Assembly: GCF_036711975.1 (NCBI RefSeq)
Contig: NC_091966.1
Span: forward strand, 10,175,501-10,239,500
Direction: 5' to 3'
From: Onthophagus taurus
Taxonomy: Eukaryota; Arthropoda; Insecta; Coleoptera; Scarabaeidae
DNA length: 64,000 nt
The first letter of the stretch is position 1, and every line of letters begins with the position of its first letter. Both the position numbers and the translations under genes were made by a program. The notes under the pieces were generated by a model. That model did no database searches. It was given only the letters and a program-made list of their open reading frames with translations, and was not told where the DNA came from. Positions 49,201 through 60,372 of this stretch are shown piece by piece.

Positions 49201-52200
49201 TATTAAAAAAATATAAAACTCCTCATTCTCCGAAATATAGTATTGAATTAAAAAAACTAGTGCTCAAAAAATTTTTATCTTTGGTTTATTTTCTGGACCA
49301 AGCAAAACAAAAACAATTAATTCCACATGATCCTTGTTTATTTTCAAAAAATGCGCCGTTCAAAGAAAGTCGTGAGATCGTTTTAAAATTTTCGAGAGAT
49401 CTTGTATCTGGCATTGGGGATATCACAAAATATTTAAAACAATTTGGTTATGTCTTGAATCATAAACAAACATACATTCACGAATTTGATTATGCAATTA
49501 CGGATTTAGGCGTTGATTTAAGAGATGGCGTACGATTAACTAAAGTTATGGAAATTATTTTATTAAGGGATAATTTGTTGGAAAATATGAGGGTTCCCGC
49601 GATTTCTCGATTACAAAAGATTCATAATGTTAAAATTGCTTTTGAAGCGCTAACCGAAGCAAATTTTATAATTTTGCACGATATTCAACCCAAAGATATC
49701 GTGGATGGTCATAAAGAAAAAACTTTATCGTTTTTATGGCAAATTATTTATAAATTTGAAGCCCCCAGGCTTAAAAAGGCCGCTTTAACAATACAAAGAT
49801 GGTGGAAAAGCTTATTTATAACTATTAAGAGGAGATATTTAGTAAGGTTGAGACAAAAAAGGATTGAAGCAGCTATTAAAATACAAATTTGGTTTAGAAG
49901 GATTCGTTTAGCTAAAATTTATGAGAATTTAATTCCAATTGTTAAAGAAATAATGGTTCAACGTCGAATAAAAATTGCAGCAAACAAAATTAAATCTTTC
50001 TTTCAAATGGTTATAACTCGAAAAAGATATTTGTGTTTAAAATCAAAAATTATTGCAATCCAAGCTTATTCGAGGCGATTTTTAATATTAAGAGATCTTG
50101 AAAGAAAACGAAAAGCAATTATAAAGATTCAATCATTTTGTAAAATGTATATACAACGAAAAGAGTTTAAAGCATTGAAATCGACGGTTTTAAAAATAGA
50201 AAATATTTATGTCGCAAAGAAATTAATGAGAGATGAAAGAAGAAAATATTTAGAATTAAAATTAACTGTTGTTGCGATTGAAGAAAAATATATCGCAAAT
50301 AAAGCTATGCGAGCTCAAAGAGAATATTATTTAAACTTGATACATTCAATATTGTTGGTTCAACAAAGATTTCGCGCCAATAAGCTAATGTTGGAGAATC
50401 GTAATCGGTTTTTAACGCTTAAAAAAGCTGCAATTACGATTCAAAATTATTATAGGGCGAATAAATTGATGAAATTGACACGAAACGAATATTTGGAGAG
50501 ATTGGATGTAGTGAAAAAATCTGTGAAATGTATCGAAGAAAAATATTTAGCGAAAAAATTAATGATTCAAACTAGATATCAGTACAAAATATTAAAAAAT
50601 GCCACCATTTTGATACAAAGAAAGTTCCGTGCAAATCAATTAATGAAAAAACATCAAACCGAATACAACGACTTTAAAAATAAAGTGATTAAGATTCAAC
50701 GTTGGTTTAAAAATCAAATTTTATTAAAAATTAAAAGAGATAATTATAAAAAATTAATTAATGCCACAATTGTAATTCAAACTAAATACAGAGCGAAATT
50801 AGCGATGAGAAATGAAGTTGAAACGTTTAATCGGTTAAAAACAACTACAATTTTCATTCAAAATCGATTTAGAGGGAAACAAGAACGGAAGAAGTTTAAA
50901 AAAATTAAAGGAAGTGCCATAAAAATACAACTTTGGTTTAGATCTTTAAAGAAAATGTGGGAAGAAAGGAATTACTATCGCAAATTAATTATTTGTAGTA
51001 ATATGATACAAAGAAAATATAAAGCCAAATTAGCTATGAAACAACAACTTGAAGCTTATAATAGATTAAAAACAGCAACAATTTTGATTCAAAGCCGATT
51101 TAGAGGGAATCAAGAACGAAAAAAGATTAAAAAGCTTAAGGAAAGTGCCATAAAAATACAACTTTGGTTTAGATCTTTAAAGAAAATGCGGGAAGAAAGG
51201 AATTATTATCGCAAATTAATTATTGCTGCTAATGTGATTCAAGGAAAATATAAAGCTAAATTAGCTATGAAACAACAACTTGAAGCTTATAATAGATTAA
51301 AAACAGCAACCATTTTGATTCAAAGCCGATTTAGAGGGAATCAAGAACGAAAAGAGTTTAAAAAGCTTAAAGGAAGTGCCATAAAAATACAACTTTGGTT
51401 TAGATCTTTAAAGAAAATGTGGGAGGAAAGGAATTATTATAGCAAATTAATTATTTCTACTAATATGATTCAAAGAAAATATAAAGCTAAATTAGCTATG
51501 AAACAACAACTTGAAGCTTATAATAGATTAAAAACAGCAACCATTTTGATTCAAAGCCGATTTAGAGGGAATCAAGAACGAAACAAGTTCAAAAAGGTCA
51601 AAGAAAGTGCCATAAAAATACAACTTTGGTTTAGATCTTTAAAGAAAATGCGGGAAGAAAGGAATTATTATCGTAAATTAATTACTTCTGCTAACGTGAT
51701 TCAAAGAAAATATAAAGCTAAATTATTAATGAAACAACAACTACAAGAATATAAAACTTTAAGATTATCCACTATTAAAATACAACGATGGTACAGAGCT
51801 TCATTCCTAATGAAAATCGAAAGCAATCGTTATTTAAAACTTAAACAAGCGGTAAATTCAATTGAAACTCGTTATAAGGCTAATTTAGAAATGACACAAC
51901 AAAAAGTTAAATACCAACATTTGAAATTAACGGTAATTTTAGTTCAAAGAAAAATTCGGGCAAATAAGGCAATGTTACAATGTAAACATGATTTTAATAA
52001 TCTTAAGAATGCCTCAATTTGCGTACAAAAACATTGGAGAATGCTCCAATTAATGCGTTCCGTTCGACACGATTTTATTAAATTAAAAAATACGACGATT
52101 TTTATCCAAAAGAAATACAGGGCAAAAAAATTAATGGTCCATTCTAGAATGGAGTATCAAAAATTAAAACAAACCACGATTGTGATTCAAAATAAGTTTA

Positions 52201-55200
52201 GGGCTAATAAATTGATGAAAAAACAACAATTTTATTTTAAACGGTTAAAAGAAGCTGCGATTTTCATTCAAAGAAAATTTCGAGCTAATTTATTAATGAA
52301 AAAGCAGCGAAACGATTTTTTGGTTTTAAAACGAGCTGTTTGTATTATAAAAGATCGATATATGGCTAAAAAATTAATGGTAAAAGAAATTCGAAGATTG
52401 ATGATTGTAAAAACGGCTGTAAAATGTATTCAAGACCGGCTTAGAGCTACGGTGTTGATGAGACAAAAAGTAAAAGAATTTGAAATGATGAAAGAAAGTG
52501 CTAAAGTGATACAGAAAGCATTTAGAGGGTGGAGAAAAATGAAAATAGAGAGAGAAAAGTTTTTGAGAGTGTGTTATGCTTGTGTTGTGATTCAAAGGGC
52601 GTATAGAAGTTTTGTAGAAAGAAAGAATCTTAATGTTTTGATAATTTCGTTACAAGCTCGTGTCAGGGGATTTTTATTTAGGCAGAGATTCCTAGACGAA
52701 TTTAGTCCTGAAAAGATTGCTGAAAGAAGGAGGGAACTTTTAGAGGAAAAATCTGCTATTAAGATACAGGTAAGAGTTTTTTTTATTTATAAATTTTTAT
52801 TGTCACACTTTTACCACTTCTTTATAAATACAGCTATTAACCAATAATAGATTATCCCTTAAGCCGGGTTTTCATATCTTGTGAACTCGCCTGATGAAAA
52901 CGTAAGTTGTAGAATACAGCACTTAATTGTAGCAGAGTAGAGTGGTAAATGCCCATGGTAAAGTTACTCTACCACTTGTCGCCCCCTTAAAAGTACGGTA
53001 GTTACTCTACCATTAATTCTAATAATGAAAACTCGGCATTAAATAGTTTATCAAGAGGACGGTAAAAGTGGTCCTTTTACTATTAAAGAAAATACAATGT
53101 TTCTAAAAAGATGTTCTTATTTTTTAAGCAAATTTTGATGAATTATTCAACAACAAAGCACTTTTTTTGAAATAATTTATATATTTTTTTAGGTCCAAAT
53201 AGAAAATAACATCACTATTTATATCTGTAACAAATTGCAGGAATATTGGTCGAGTAGTTTTTGAGATGTTGTGTCCAAGAGTTGTAGAAACGTTGTTTTG
53301 AGAAGTTGCGTTCCAATGACTAGCTTGGTAGTCTGCAAATCCAGTACCATACAATAAACCTTCCTTTTCTTCATAAAATGAACTTTCCATCGGCAGCTGT
53401 TCTTTCCGTGCTTTCTGTGCCGAATTATTCGGTGTTCACCCATTTTATCGGCGTCTATTAAATTGTTGCGACGATTGACATTACAACAGAAAACTAACCT
53501 TACTCAACATTCTTTCACGATTTAATTGCCGTTTCAAAAGAAAACTGACCTTACTCAATATTCCTTCACGGTATAATTGATATTGTTTTGGGCATTGATA
53601 TGTTATCATTAACTTTATTTATAGTTTAACTCTATCTAACAAATTAAACTTTAAGCAATCTTGCAAACTTAAGAGTGCTTCAGTTTTTATATCAATTATT
53701 ATAAAAGTAATAATTTTAGATAAGTTTTTATAAACACAATTTAAATTTATCTTTCTAATTGATTTCAATCCGTTATTACCTATTGGCAAAATGCTTACGT
53801 CAGAATCTGTATCTAACTTAAATTTAATAACTTTGTCCAAAATTTTAATATTTTCAAACCAATCATTTTCTTTCTTGTCTGCTACAGAGTAAATAAATAT
53901 CTCTTCTTCTAACAATTTTCTTTCCTTACTTCTAATTATAGAAATCTGTTCTTCATTGCTTCTTTCTTCCTGAATTTCATTTAGTTTTTCTTTTTTTATT
54001 TCATTTGCTGGTCTAAAATGCTTGTTAATTTTGTTACCTTGGGATTGCTTGTCTTTTTTGCAAACTTTGGCAAAATGTTTGCGTCCTTGAAAATTTGCAC
54101 ATATCTTGCCGAATGCGGGACATTTCCTTGGTGCATGTTGGAATCCATAAAATTTACATTCTATTTTGTTTATTTCCATCGAAGGATTTAAGACTTGTCC
54201 GTGATATTTTCCTAACTCTATAGGGTAATTCAAATTCGATCCCTACCATTGGGATTTCAGAAACCATAAGAGTTTTGGAATAAAATATTCTTCAAATTTT
54301 GTTAACACACTTGTTAGAGTCCCCTCTTCATCTTTCTTGAACGAATTATATATTCTGAGGCCCTCATCACCAATCATGTTTAGTAAAATGGTTATTTTTA
54401 CCTCTTCTTCTTTTATTTTATCTTTTTGTGAAGCTAACATGTAGATATTAAATTTTTGTTTTCAATTGCCTAACATTCATTAGCTGTAAACTAAACTAAC
54501 CTTACACAATATGTGTTTCAATTAATTTTCTATTAATTTTCTTTATGTCCAGTCAGGCGATTTTTGCCTACTTATGGACTAGTTTTTAGGGCGTAATTCA
54601 GCGTAGTGCATTTTTATTCTGGCATTTTCTAAAATTTTCAAAATGTCCACAGAGAAGCTGTTGAATATTTTTCTGATTTTTCTAAAAAATAGGCAAGGAG
54701 AATATCTTTGGAACATTTGCTTGTGATTTTCTTAGTTTGAGACTAGTCCATAACATTTCTGTATTCTTTTTCATACTTGTCCCACGATTTTGATGGAAGA
54801 AGAGTTTTTGGCTGCTTGAGCTATTTCTTCTGAAACGACCACTTCTCCTTCGTCGTCAACAGAAAATATCTCTGTTATTAAAAATTTTCTAGAATACCGA
54901 GAGGCCATAATATGTAGTCAGTTTTCTTATTACATCATCTGTCAATTTTCCTTTTCTTCCATGTTTGACTTTCTCTTATGTTTCAGACTCGAGAGCCCAT
55001 TCTCTTTTCAACATGTGCAATACATTCATTTTTGCTGCCATCCCTTTTCAAGTCCATTCCAAGATACACGAATTGCAACACCATCTCTATGTTATCATCC
55101 GTGACATCTCCCATGACTCTGTCTGACCTAATCTGCAACATTATTTTCATTTTCTCTATATTTGTTCTCAGCCCCACCAACTTCACCACGTCCTTTATTT

Positions 55201-56328
55201 GTCTGTAGGTTTCTTTGGTATTCATTCTGTTCGGCTTAAGATGTTAAGTACACATAGGCCACCAGATGTATTGAAATGTTTATTACTAGACTCAATCTTC
55301 CTATTTTCGTTTGACATGTTATTATGAATCTGTTTGGTTGCCACCAGTCTAAAAGATTTTTAGCAATACATATTACAAAATATTTAGATGAGTCTTACAC
55401 ATATAACAATTATTAACATATGAGTTACTCCAGAGAGATTTTTTATTTATTTATGACAGACTTGACATTATTAATAATAAACATTATTTTTTTAAGGCTT
55501 ATTATCGCGGTTATTCAATAAGAAAACGAAATAAGAAGTTAGCTCCAACCAGAGAAAAACTAAGATCAGTTTCTTCTTTATGGAAAGCACAAAACACAAT
55601 ATCAACAAGAAAAGAAAGAGCCCTTTTGGTTCTAGCTCAAGTGGAAAGTTGTACTACATCCGAATTAAATCGGGCGCTTAAAGTTTTAGGTAAGTTAAAA
55701 AGTACTGCGACTGTTATAAATGAAATGTTAAATTAATTGGTTACTATATGTTTGTAATAAATTGTTTTTACTCTTGTTTATAGATTATGTCAGCAGAATG
55801 TCAAAAGAAGACTGTATAGAATTAAGTAAAGCCATCCCCGATTATCTATACGATAGTATATCAGTAACAACGCGATCTGAACCGGAAAGAGAAACAATAA
55901 CTCTTAGCACAAGTATTTTAATAAATTTTTGGAAAATTGAAGAATCAAGAGAGCAGTCTTGGAATGCGGACTATATAGATATAATAATAACAAAAATGAC
56001 ACATTGGTGTGATAAAGACCATTCGTTATTTGTTTACCTTTGTACATTATTATGGCTTTTCGCTCATAGTAACAAATATAAAAGAATTATTAAATCAACG
56101 GCTCATTGTCAACGAAAACTATACAAAATTAAAACGGCTTGTGAACGTAAGCAACGTATGATGTTAAGGGCCAGCACTCGAGCTGTTGTTTCATATTTTG
56201 GCCCATATAATGGATTCCCATTGCCATCATTAGAACCAGACTGGGGTATAAATTACGAAGCAAGACCGAAATTTTTCAAAAATGCAATGCATGCTATAGA
56301 GAGTCTTATTAACAAATTAGATTTATAA
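43293..56328 (+). CDS. asp: Abnormal spindle (Asp/ASPM), spindle-pole microtubule protein
   Basis: Microtubule minus-end and calmodulin-binding protein that focuses spindle poles. Vertebrate ASPM is a microcephaly gene. Six exons: 43293-43304 (four codons), 43368-43559, 43661-43864, 47688-52769, 55497-55689, 55784-56328. Sum 6228 nt, or 2075 residues plus stop, near the fly length. An ASH domain is at about residues 30-135 (LAPFTPLPKITFENVLLGS, VPVIFNC). A Ser/Thr-rich, basic microtubule-binding region follows (SPLRRHFSPTKKSPTKKF). The calponin-homology region is near 690-830 (DLGVDLRDGVRLTKVMEII). More than 30 IQ motifs run from about 834 to 1830, four of them in a recent 77-residue array. 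A C-terminal helical domain ends the protein. The in-frame ATG at 47658 is intronic. Introns 3 and 4 hold LINE, DUF4817-like and gypsy relics. Confidence 0.95.
44380..46480 (-). mobile_element. LINE relic (CR1/Jockey-like) in asp intron 3
   Basis: Minus strand: RT entry at 45745-45488 (KIGKVVPIHNRNE, FRAMSVLPVFSKILEELI), then LNRAFNTVNHCIL and a YADDTT-type catalytic box near 45120, and LNINKNKTQMLSFF near 44990, with many frame breaks. Upstream remnants reach about 46480. Confidence 0.65.
47270..47470 (+). mobile_element. DUF4817-like transposon relic in asp intron 3
   Basis: Plus strand begins MNFTNEEMAHIIHVYG and continues with frame-shifted pieces resembling RRCPAKRIFV and HQRLRET. It is the same family as the relic at 23.93-24.49 kb but only the N-terminal part. 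Confidence 0.5.
50810..51730 (+). repeat. Four near-identical 231 bp coding repeats in asp (IQ array)
   Basis: The block AGTGCCATAAAAATACAACT recurs at 50914, 51145, 51376 and 51607, a spacing of exactly 231 bp (77 codons). Each unit carries three IQ motifs (for example IKIQLWFRSLKK, MIQRKYKAKLAMK, ILIQSRFRGNQER). Similarity between units is far higher than between other IQ repeats in the gene, and the frame is fully preserved, which indicates recent expansion. Confidence 0.9.
53124..53480 (-). other. Unassigned open stretch in asp intron 4
   Basis: Minus-strand frames at 53390-53124 and 53443-53219 are both open but resemble no family I can name. It lies downstream of the gypsy gag-protease relic and may be part of that insertion. 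Confidence 0.3.
53600..54460 (-). mobile_element. Gypsy-type LTR retrotransposon relic (gag, zinc knuckle, protease) in asp intron 4
   Basis: Minus strand: a gag piece at 54440-54243, then 54233-53619 with a CxxC-type knuckle (CKFYGFQHAPRKCPAFGKIC) and a retropepsin-like segment (FKLDTDSDVSILPIG) in which the usual D-T/S-G active site reads D-T-D. No RT, integrase or LTR was found nearby. It is an inactive fragment antisense to asp. Confidence 0.65.
54760..55230 (-). mobile_element. LINE RT C-terminal relic in asp intron 4
   Basis: Minus strand 55225-54983 contains LRTNIEKMKIMLQI and FVYLGMDLKRDGSKN, the segment after the RT catalytic box in RTE-like LINEs. It is followed by broken sequence to about 54760. 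Confidence 0.6.
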
Positions 56329-56690
56329 TTAAAACGTTTACTATTATGTACATCGATGCAATTATGTTTTAAGTATCTTGTATATTGGTGTTTAGTGTAC
56401 AGAATATTTTAACACTTAAATTTCATCAGAACTTTGCCGGCGAACAATGTTGTTAGTGTTTAAGTAAGTTAAAAATGTCTTTGATGATTGTTTATGTATT
56501 TTATTTTAATAATTAAAGTATAAATTGCTATTGTATTTACGGTTCGTTTTGGAAGCACATGAATAAATTATTATTTTTCTTTACGTTTTATATTTTCTTT
56601 TGCTATGGTTCTATAGTTTCAGAGCTTTCAAAGCGTTGTAATAGCCTCAAACTGTTACCTGCAACTACAAGAAGTATATAATGGTGCTTT
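56329..56690. other. asp 3' flank; nothing else recognised
   Basis: Likely asp 3' untranslated region and spacer. Confidence 0.4.
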
Positions 56691-56949
56691 AAACTAGGCT
56701 TGTAACCAATGTTTGCATTTGCTTTCGCCAATATCAAGCTTTCGCATTCGCAACTTTTAATGCGAAAGATTTGGTGAGATATAAAAGTTCACACATGTTC
56801 ATGCGACTAAGAGATGCCACCGTCCGAACGATCGTCTTAAGTATGTAGTAGAGATTCGAGAGATACCAGGACTATACAGTTCGTGCTTACTGCTAGTTTA
56901 CGAATTTGTATTTAGTATTTTGAGTGTTTTCTATTGCTTCTATACGTTT

Positions 56950-59900
56950 GGAGATTAATTGTACGACAATTTGATCAAATTGTGATAAAGATGAGATCAA
57001 GGTCGAGTGGTATATCGAACTACTTTAATGAAAAAGCTGATGAAAAAGCAAAATCAAATAACGGTATCGAAAACGCTTCAGTTAAGACAATTTTAGGATT
57101 CGTCTGATAAAAAATGATGATTGTTGGTCAAAATGTATCCTTTAATTTTGTGGAAGGTGTCTTTTTGAAACGTTTACTGCAGGCAACGTCATCCAAATAT
57201 AAATTAAGAGGTAAAATGGTGTTTAAAGTGAAACAATCGCTTAACGAACTTGAAAAGCTAACATTCACTACAGATATTTGGTATGATCCCAGTGCAGGCG
57301 TGTCACTTCTAAGCCTAACAGACTTAACTTATGGAATAACAGACGATTTAAAAAAAGTTAATATGGTTTTAAAATGTGAACCAATTCACGGCAGTCACAC
57401 AGATCATGTCATATTTGAAAAACTAAGCTTAATGCTTAAAGAGTGGAACATAAGTGAAAAGAAAAGGTTCACTGTTTTATTCACGATAGAGGATCAAACA
57501 TGATTGAACCATTTTTAGTTGTTTATTCTGAAGTGTAGTACATTGTGATCAATAAATATTATTATTATTAGTGCTATAAACCTGTCTCACTTTGGTCATG
57601 CTAATTACTCAATTCACCAACTTCAATTATGCATCAAATCAGGTTTATTCGAAAATTAAGACCGTAAAAATCGTGGAAAAATACAAAAAAATTGCAACCA
57701 ATTTTAATTATTCCACACGAAAGACGATCTATATAAAATTTAAACCGAAAGACTTGGCCAATCTATCCATCACTTAAATTTCATCAGAAAATTTAATTCA
57801 AGACTGTCCAACAAGGTTCCACTGGTTTTTTGTTTTTTAATCATTAAACGATTTTTATTAGTTATTAGTTAGAATTAGTGATGGAACGGATAGTGATTTT
57901 GCCAAAATCCGAATACCGGATATATTTTGCCATTACGGTTATAATTTCTGGTGCATTTCTGAAGATACCCTATATTGCCACATTATTGCGATACTTGAAT
58001 TAAAATGAAATTAATAAAAAAGCTGATAAGATATGTCAACTTATTGGGATCCAAGATACAAAATGAACTTTTTTGATGCTGTTTTAACTAACGAAGCAAA
58101 AAAGAGGATACTTTAATTAATAATTTGCGATATTTCCACAAAGATCCTTCAAGAAATGAATTTTATAGCGAATTTTGCAAGTTATCGATGAAAATTGCAA
58201 CATCGAAAATTTTATCATAACTTCAAATATTGTTTTCTCAAAAACTAAAAGTTATTTTTCAAAACGTGTTGGTTCATTGGAAAGAGGACATTCTTATTAA
58301 CACTTTCGGAAATTTTCAAACTCATATTCCAAGAAATGGATTTTATACGAATTTTTAAAACTTAATCGGCGAAAATTGTAAAATTCGAAAAAATTATCGA
58401 TCATTTCAAAAATTTATTTCTCAAGAAGTGAAAGTGATTTTTCAAAACGGCTTTTTGCATTAAAAAGAGGATACTTTAATTAATAATTGGTGATATTTCC
58501 ACAAGGATCCTTCAAAAAATGAATTTTATAGCGAATTTTGCAAGTTATCGATGAAAATTGCAACATCGAAAATTTTATCAAAACTTCAAATATTGTTTTC
58601 TCAAAAACTAAAAGTTATTTTTCAAAACGTGTTGGTTCATTGGAAAGAAGACATTCTTATTAACACATTGGGAAATTTTCGAACTCATATTCCAAGAAAT
58701 GGATTTTATACGAATTTTTAAAACTTAATCGGCGAAAATTGCAAAATTCGATAAAATTGTCGATCATTTCAAAAATTTATTTCTCAAGAATTAAAAGTGA
58801 TTTTTCAAAACGGCTTGCTGCATTAAAAAGAGGATACTTTAATTAATAATTGGTGATATTTCCACAAGGATCCTTCAAAAAATGAATTTTATAGCGAATT
58901 TTGAAAGTTATCGATGAAAATTGCAACATCGAAAATGTTACCAAAACTTCAAATATTGTTTTCTCAAAAACTAAAAGTTATTTTTCAAAACGTGTTGGTT
59001 CATTGGAAGAGGACTTTCTTATTAACACTGGGAATTTTTCAAACTCATATATGCTCTATATTTCCAGAAATGATTTTAAAAAATGGCCGGATACCGGATA
59101 TTTGCCGGATACTATATGATAGAACGTTCCTTAAAAATAAAAGATTCTATTGATCTTTATTTAAGTACTACCAATCGAATATCAGTATTAGTATCTTCTG
59201 AAGACTGGAAAATTATGAAAAAATGTATGAACATATTGAAACCATTTGAAGAACGAACTAAAGAATTAAGTAATGCCAATTTCAATATTTCATCCGTCAG
59301 CCTTCTAATACACGTAATTAAATCATCACTAGAAGAGGAAAAACAAAGACACGAAGTTACTCAAATCAAGGGTATCGTCAGAAAGTTAATTTCAGAAATA
59401 AACTTAAAGTTTGGGCATTAGAAAATAATAACTTATTCTCAGTTGCTACGTATTTGGACCCTTGTTACAAACATAAATTTTTTAATGAAATAGTTCAGGA
59501 ATAAATCGAAATCGAAATTATTACTATTTTAACCAATTACTATGACTTACGTTCATCAGAATTTAGTACCTAATGAGAACTGCCACTTCAAAATCAGATC
59601 ATTCCCATATCAAGAATGTTTTGAAAAATGTATTGGGCTTAAAAAGTAATGAGGAAGACGATGTGGAATGTGGATGAAGAGGAAATGATTATAAATGACA
59701 CACGTCCCAATGCTAGAAAGTTGCAGTTTCTTTTAGTCGACTATAATAAGCACAAAAAATTACCGCTGTCAGAAAATCCCTTATGATGGTACAACAATAG
59801 ATTAAAGTACAAAGAGCTCATTCCTACAGTTCGCTTTTGCTATAAGTACATTCGTAACAACCCTACTTTAAACTACTTAAAAGAGTGTCGAAAGGCACTA

Positions 59901-60000
59901 CATCGGACATCCTGTAATTTAACCAGGATGGAAGCAGCAAATAAGGATCAAGAGCAGATTTGAAGAATAAGAAATGACAATAGCTGCTTTAGCAATAATT
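56950..60000 (+). mobile_element. hAT (ZBED-type) transposon relic split by satellite DNA
   Basis: Plus strand: the catalytic half at 57114-57503 (KLTFTTDIWYDPSAGVSLLS), a gap, then 59083-59421 (SSEDWKIMKKCMNILKPFEE), then ATYLDPCYKHKFF near 59450 and a dimerisation-like end near 59780-59950 with stops. The middle is replaced by spacer and tandem repeats (58103-59060). Non-functional. Confidence 0.7.
58103..59060 (+). repeat. Satellite array: 363 bp units, each two ~181 bp monomers
   Basis: AGAGGATACTTTAATTAATA recurs at 58103, 58466 and 58829, a spacing of exactly 363 bp. Within each unit the two halves are diverged versions of one another about 181 bp apart (ATGAAAATTGC versus GGCGAAAATTG; TTTTTCAAAACGTGTTGG versus TTTTTCAAAACGGCTT). 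The third unit is incomplete and ends near 59060. This is a higher-order (dimer) organisation. Confidence 0.85.
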
Positions 60001-60372
60001 GAGATTAAACACTCAAGAACCGAGTTTTTTTAATTTTATCATTTTATACATTTGCCATCTATTAAGTAGTTGCTGAACTATTGTAGAAACACTGAATTAG
60101 AAGTGTTTTAGTAAATTAAACTTCTAATAACAATAAATCATTTAATTTCGATCATATTCTTATTTATTTTATTTAAAACTTACTTTTTCAAACTATAATA
60201 AATCATTTACAAACTGTTAAACATTTAATTTTACCGCTACTTATGTTACCCAAGAAGCACAATAGATTTCAAATCTTCGTGTAACGGTCATCTCAGTGTA
60301 GTTGGTGTAGTTCAACCGATCTGAAGCGGCGTCGTTGCTTTAAGAACTTTAATTTAGTATTTTTATATTAAA

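Noticed and set aside
52770-52847. Extension of the large asp frame to the stop at 52847
   Set aside because: A CAG|GTAAGA donor at 52769 and conserved downstream exons show that this is intron read-through.
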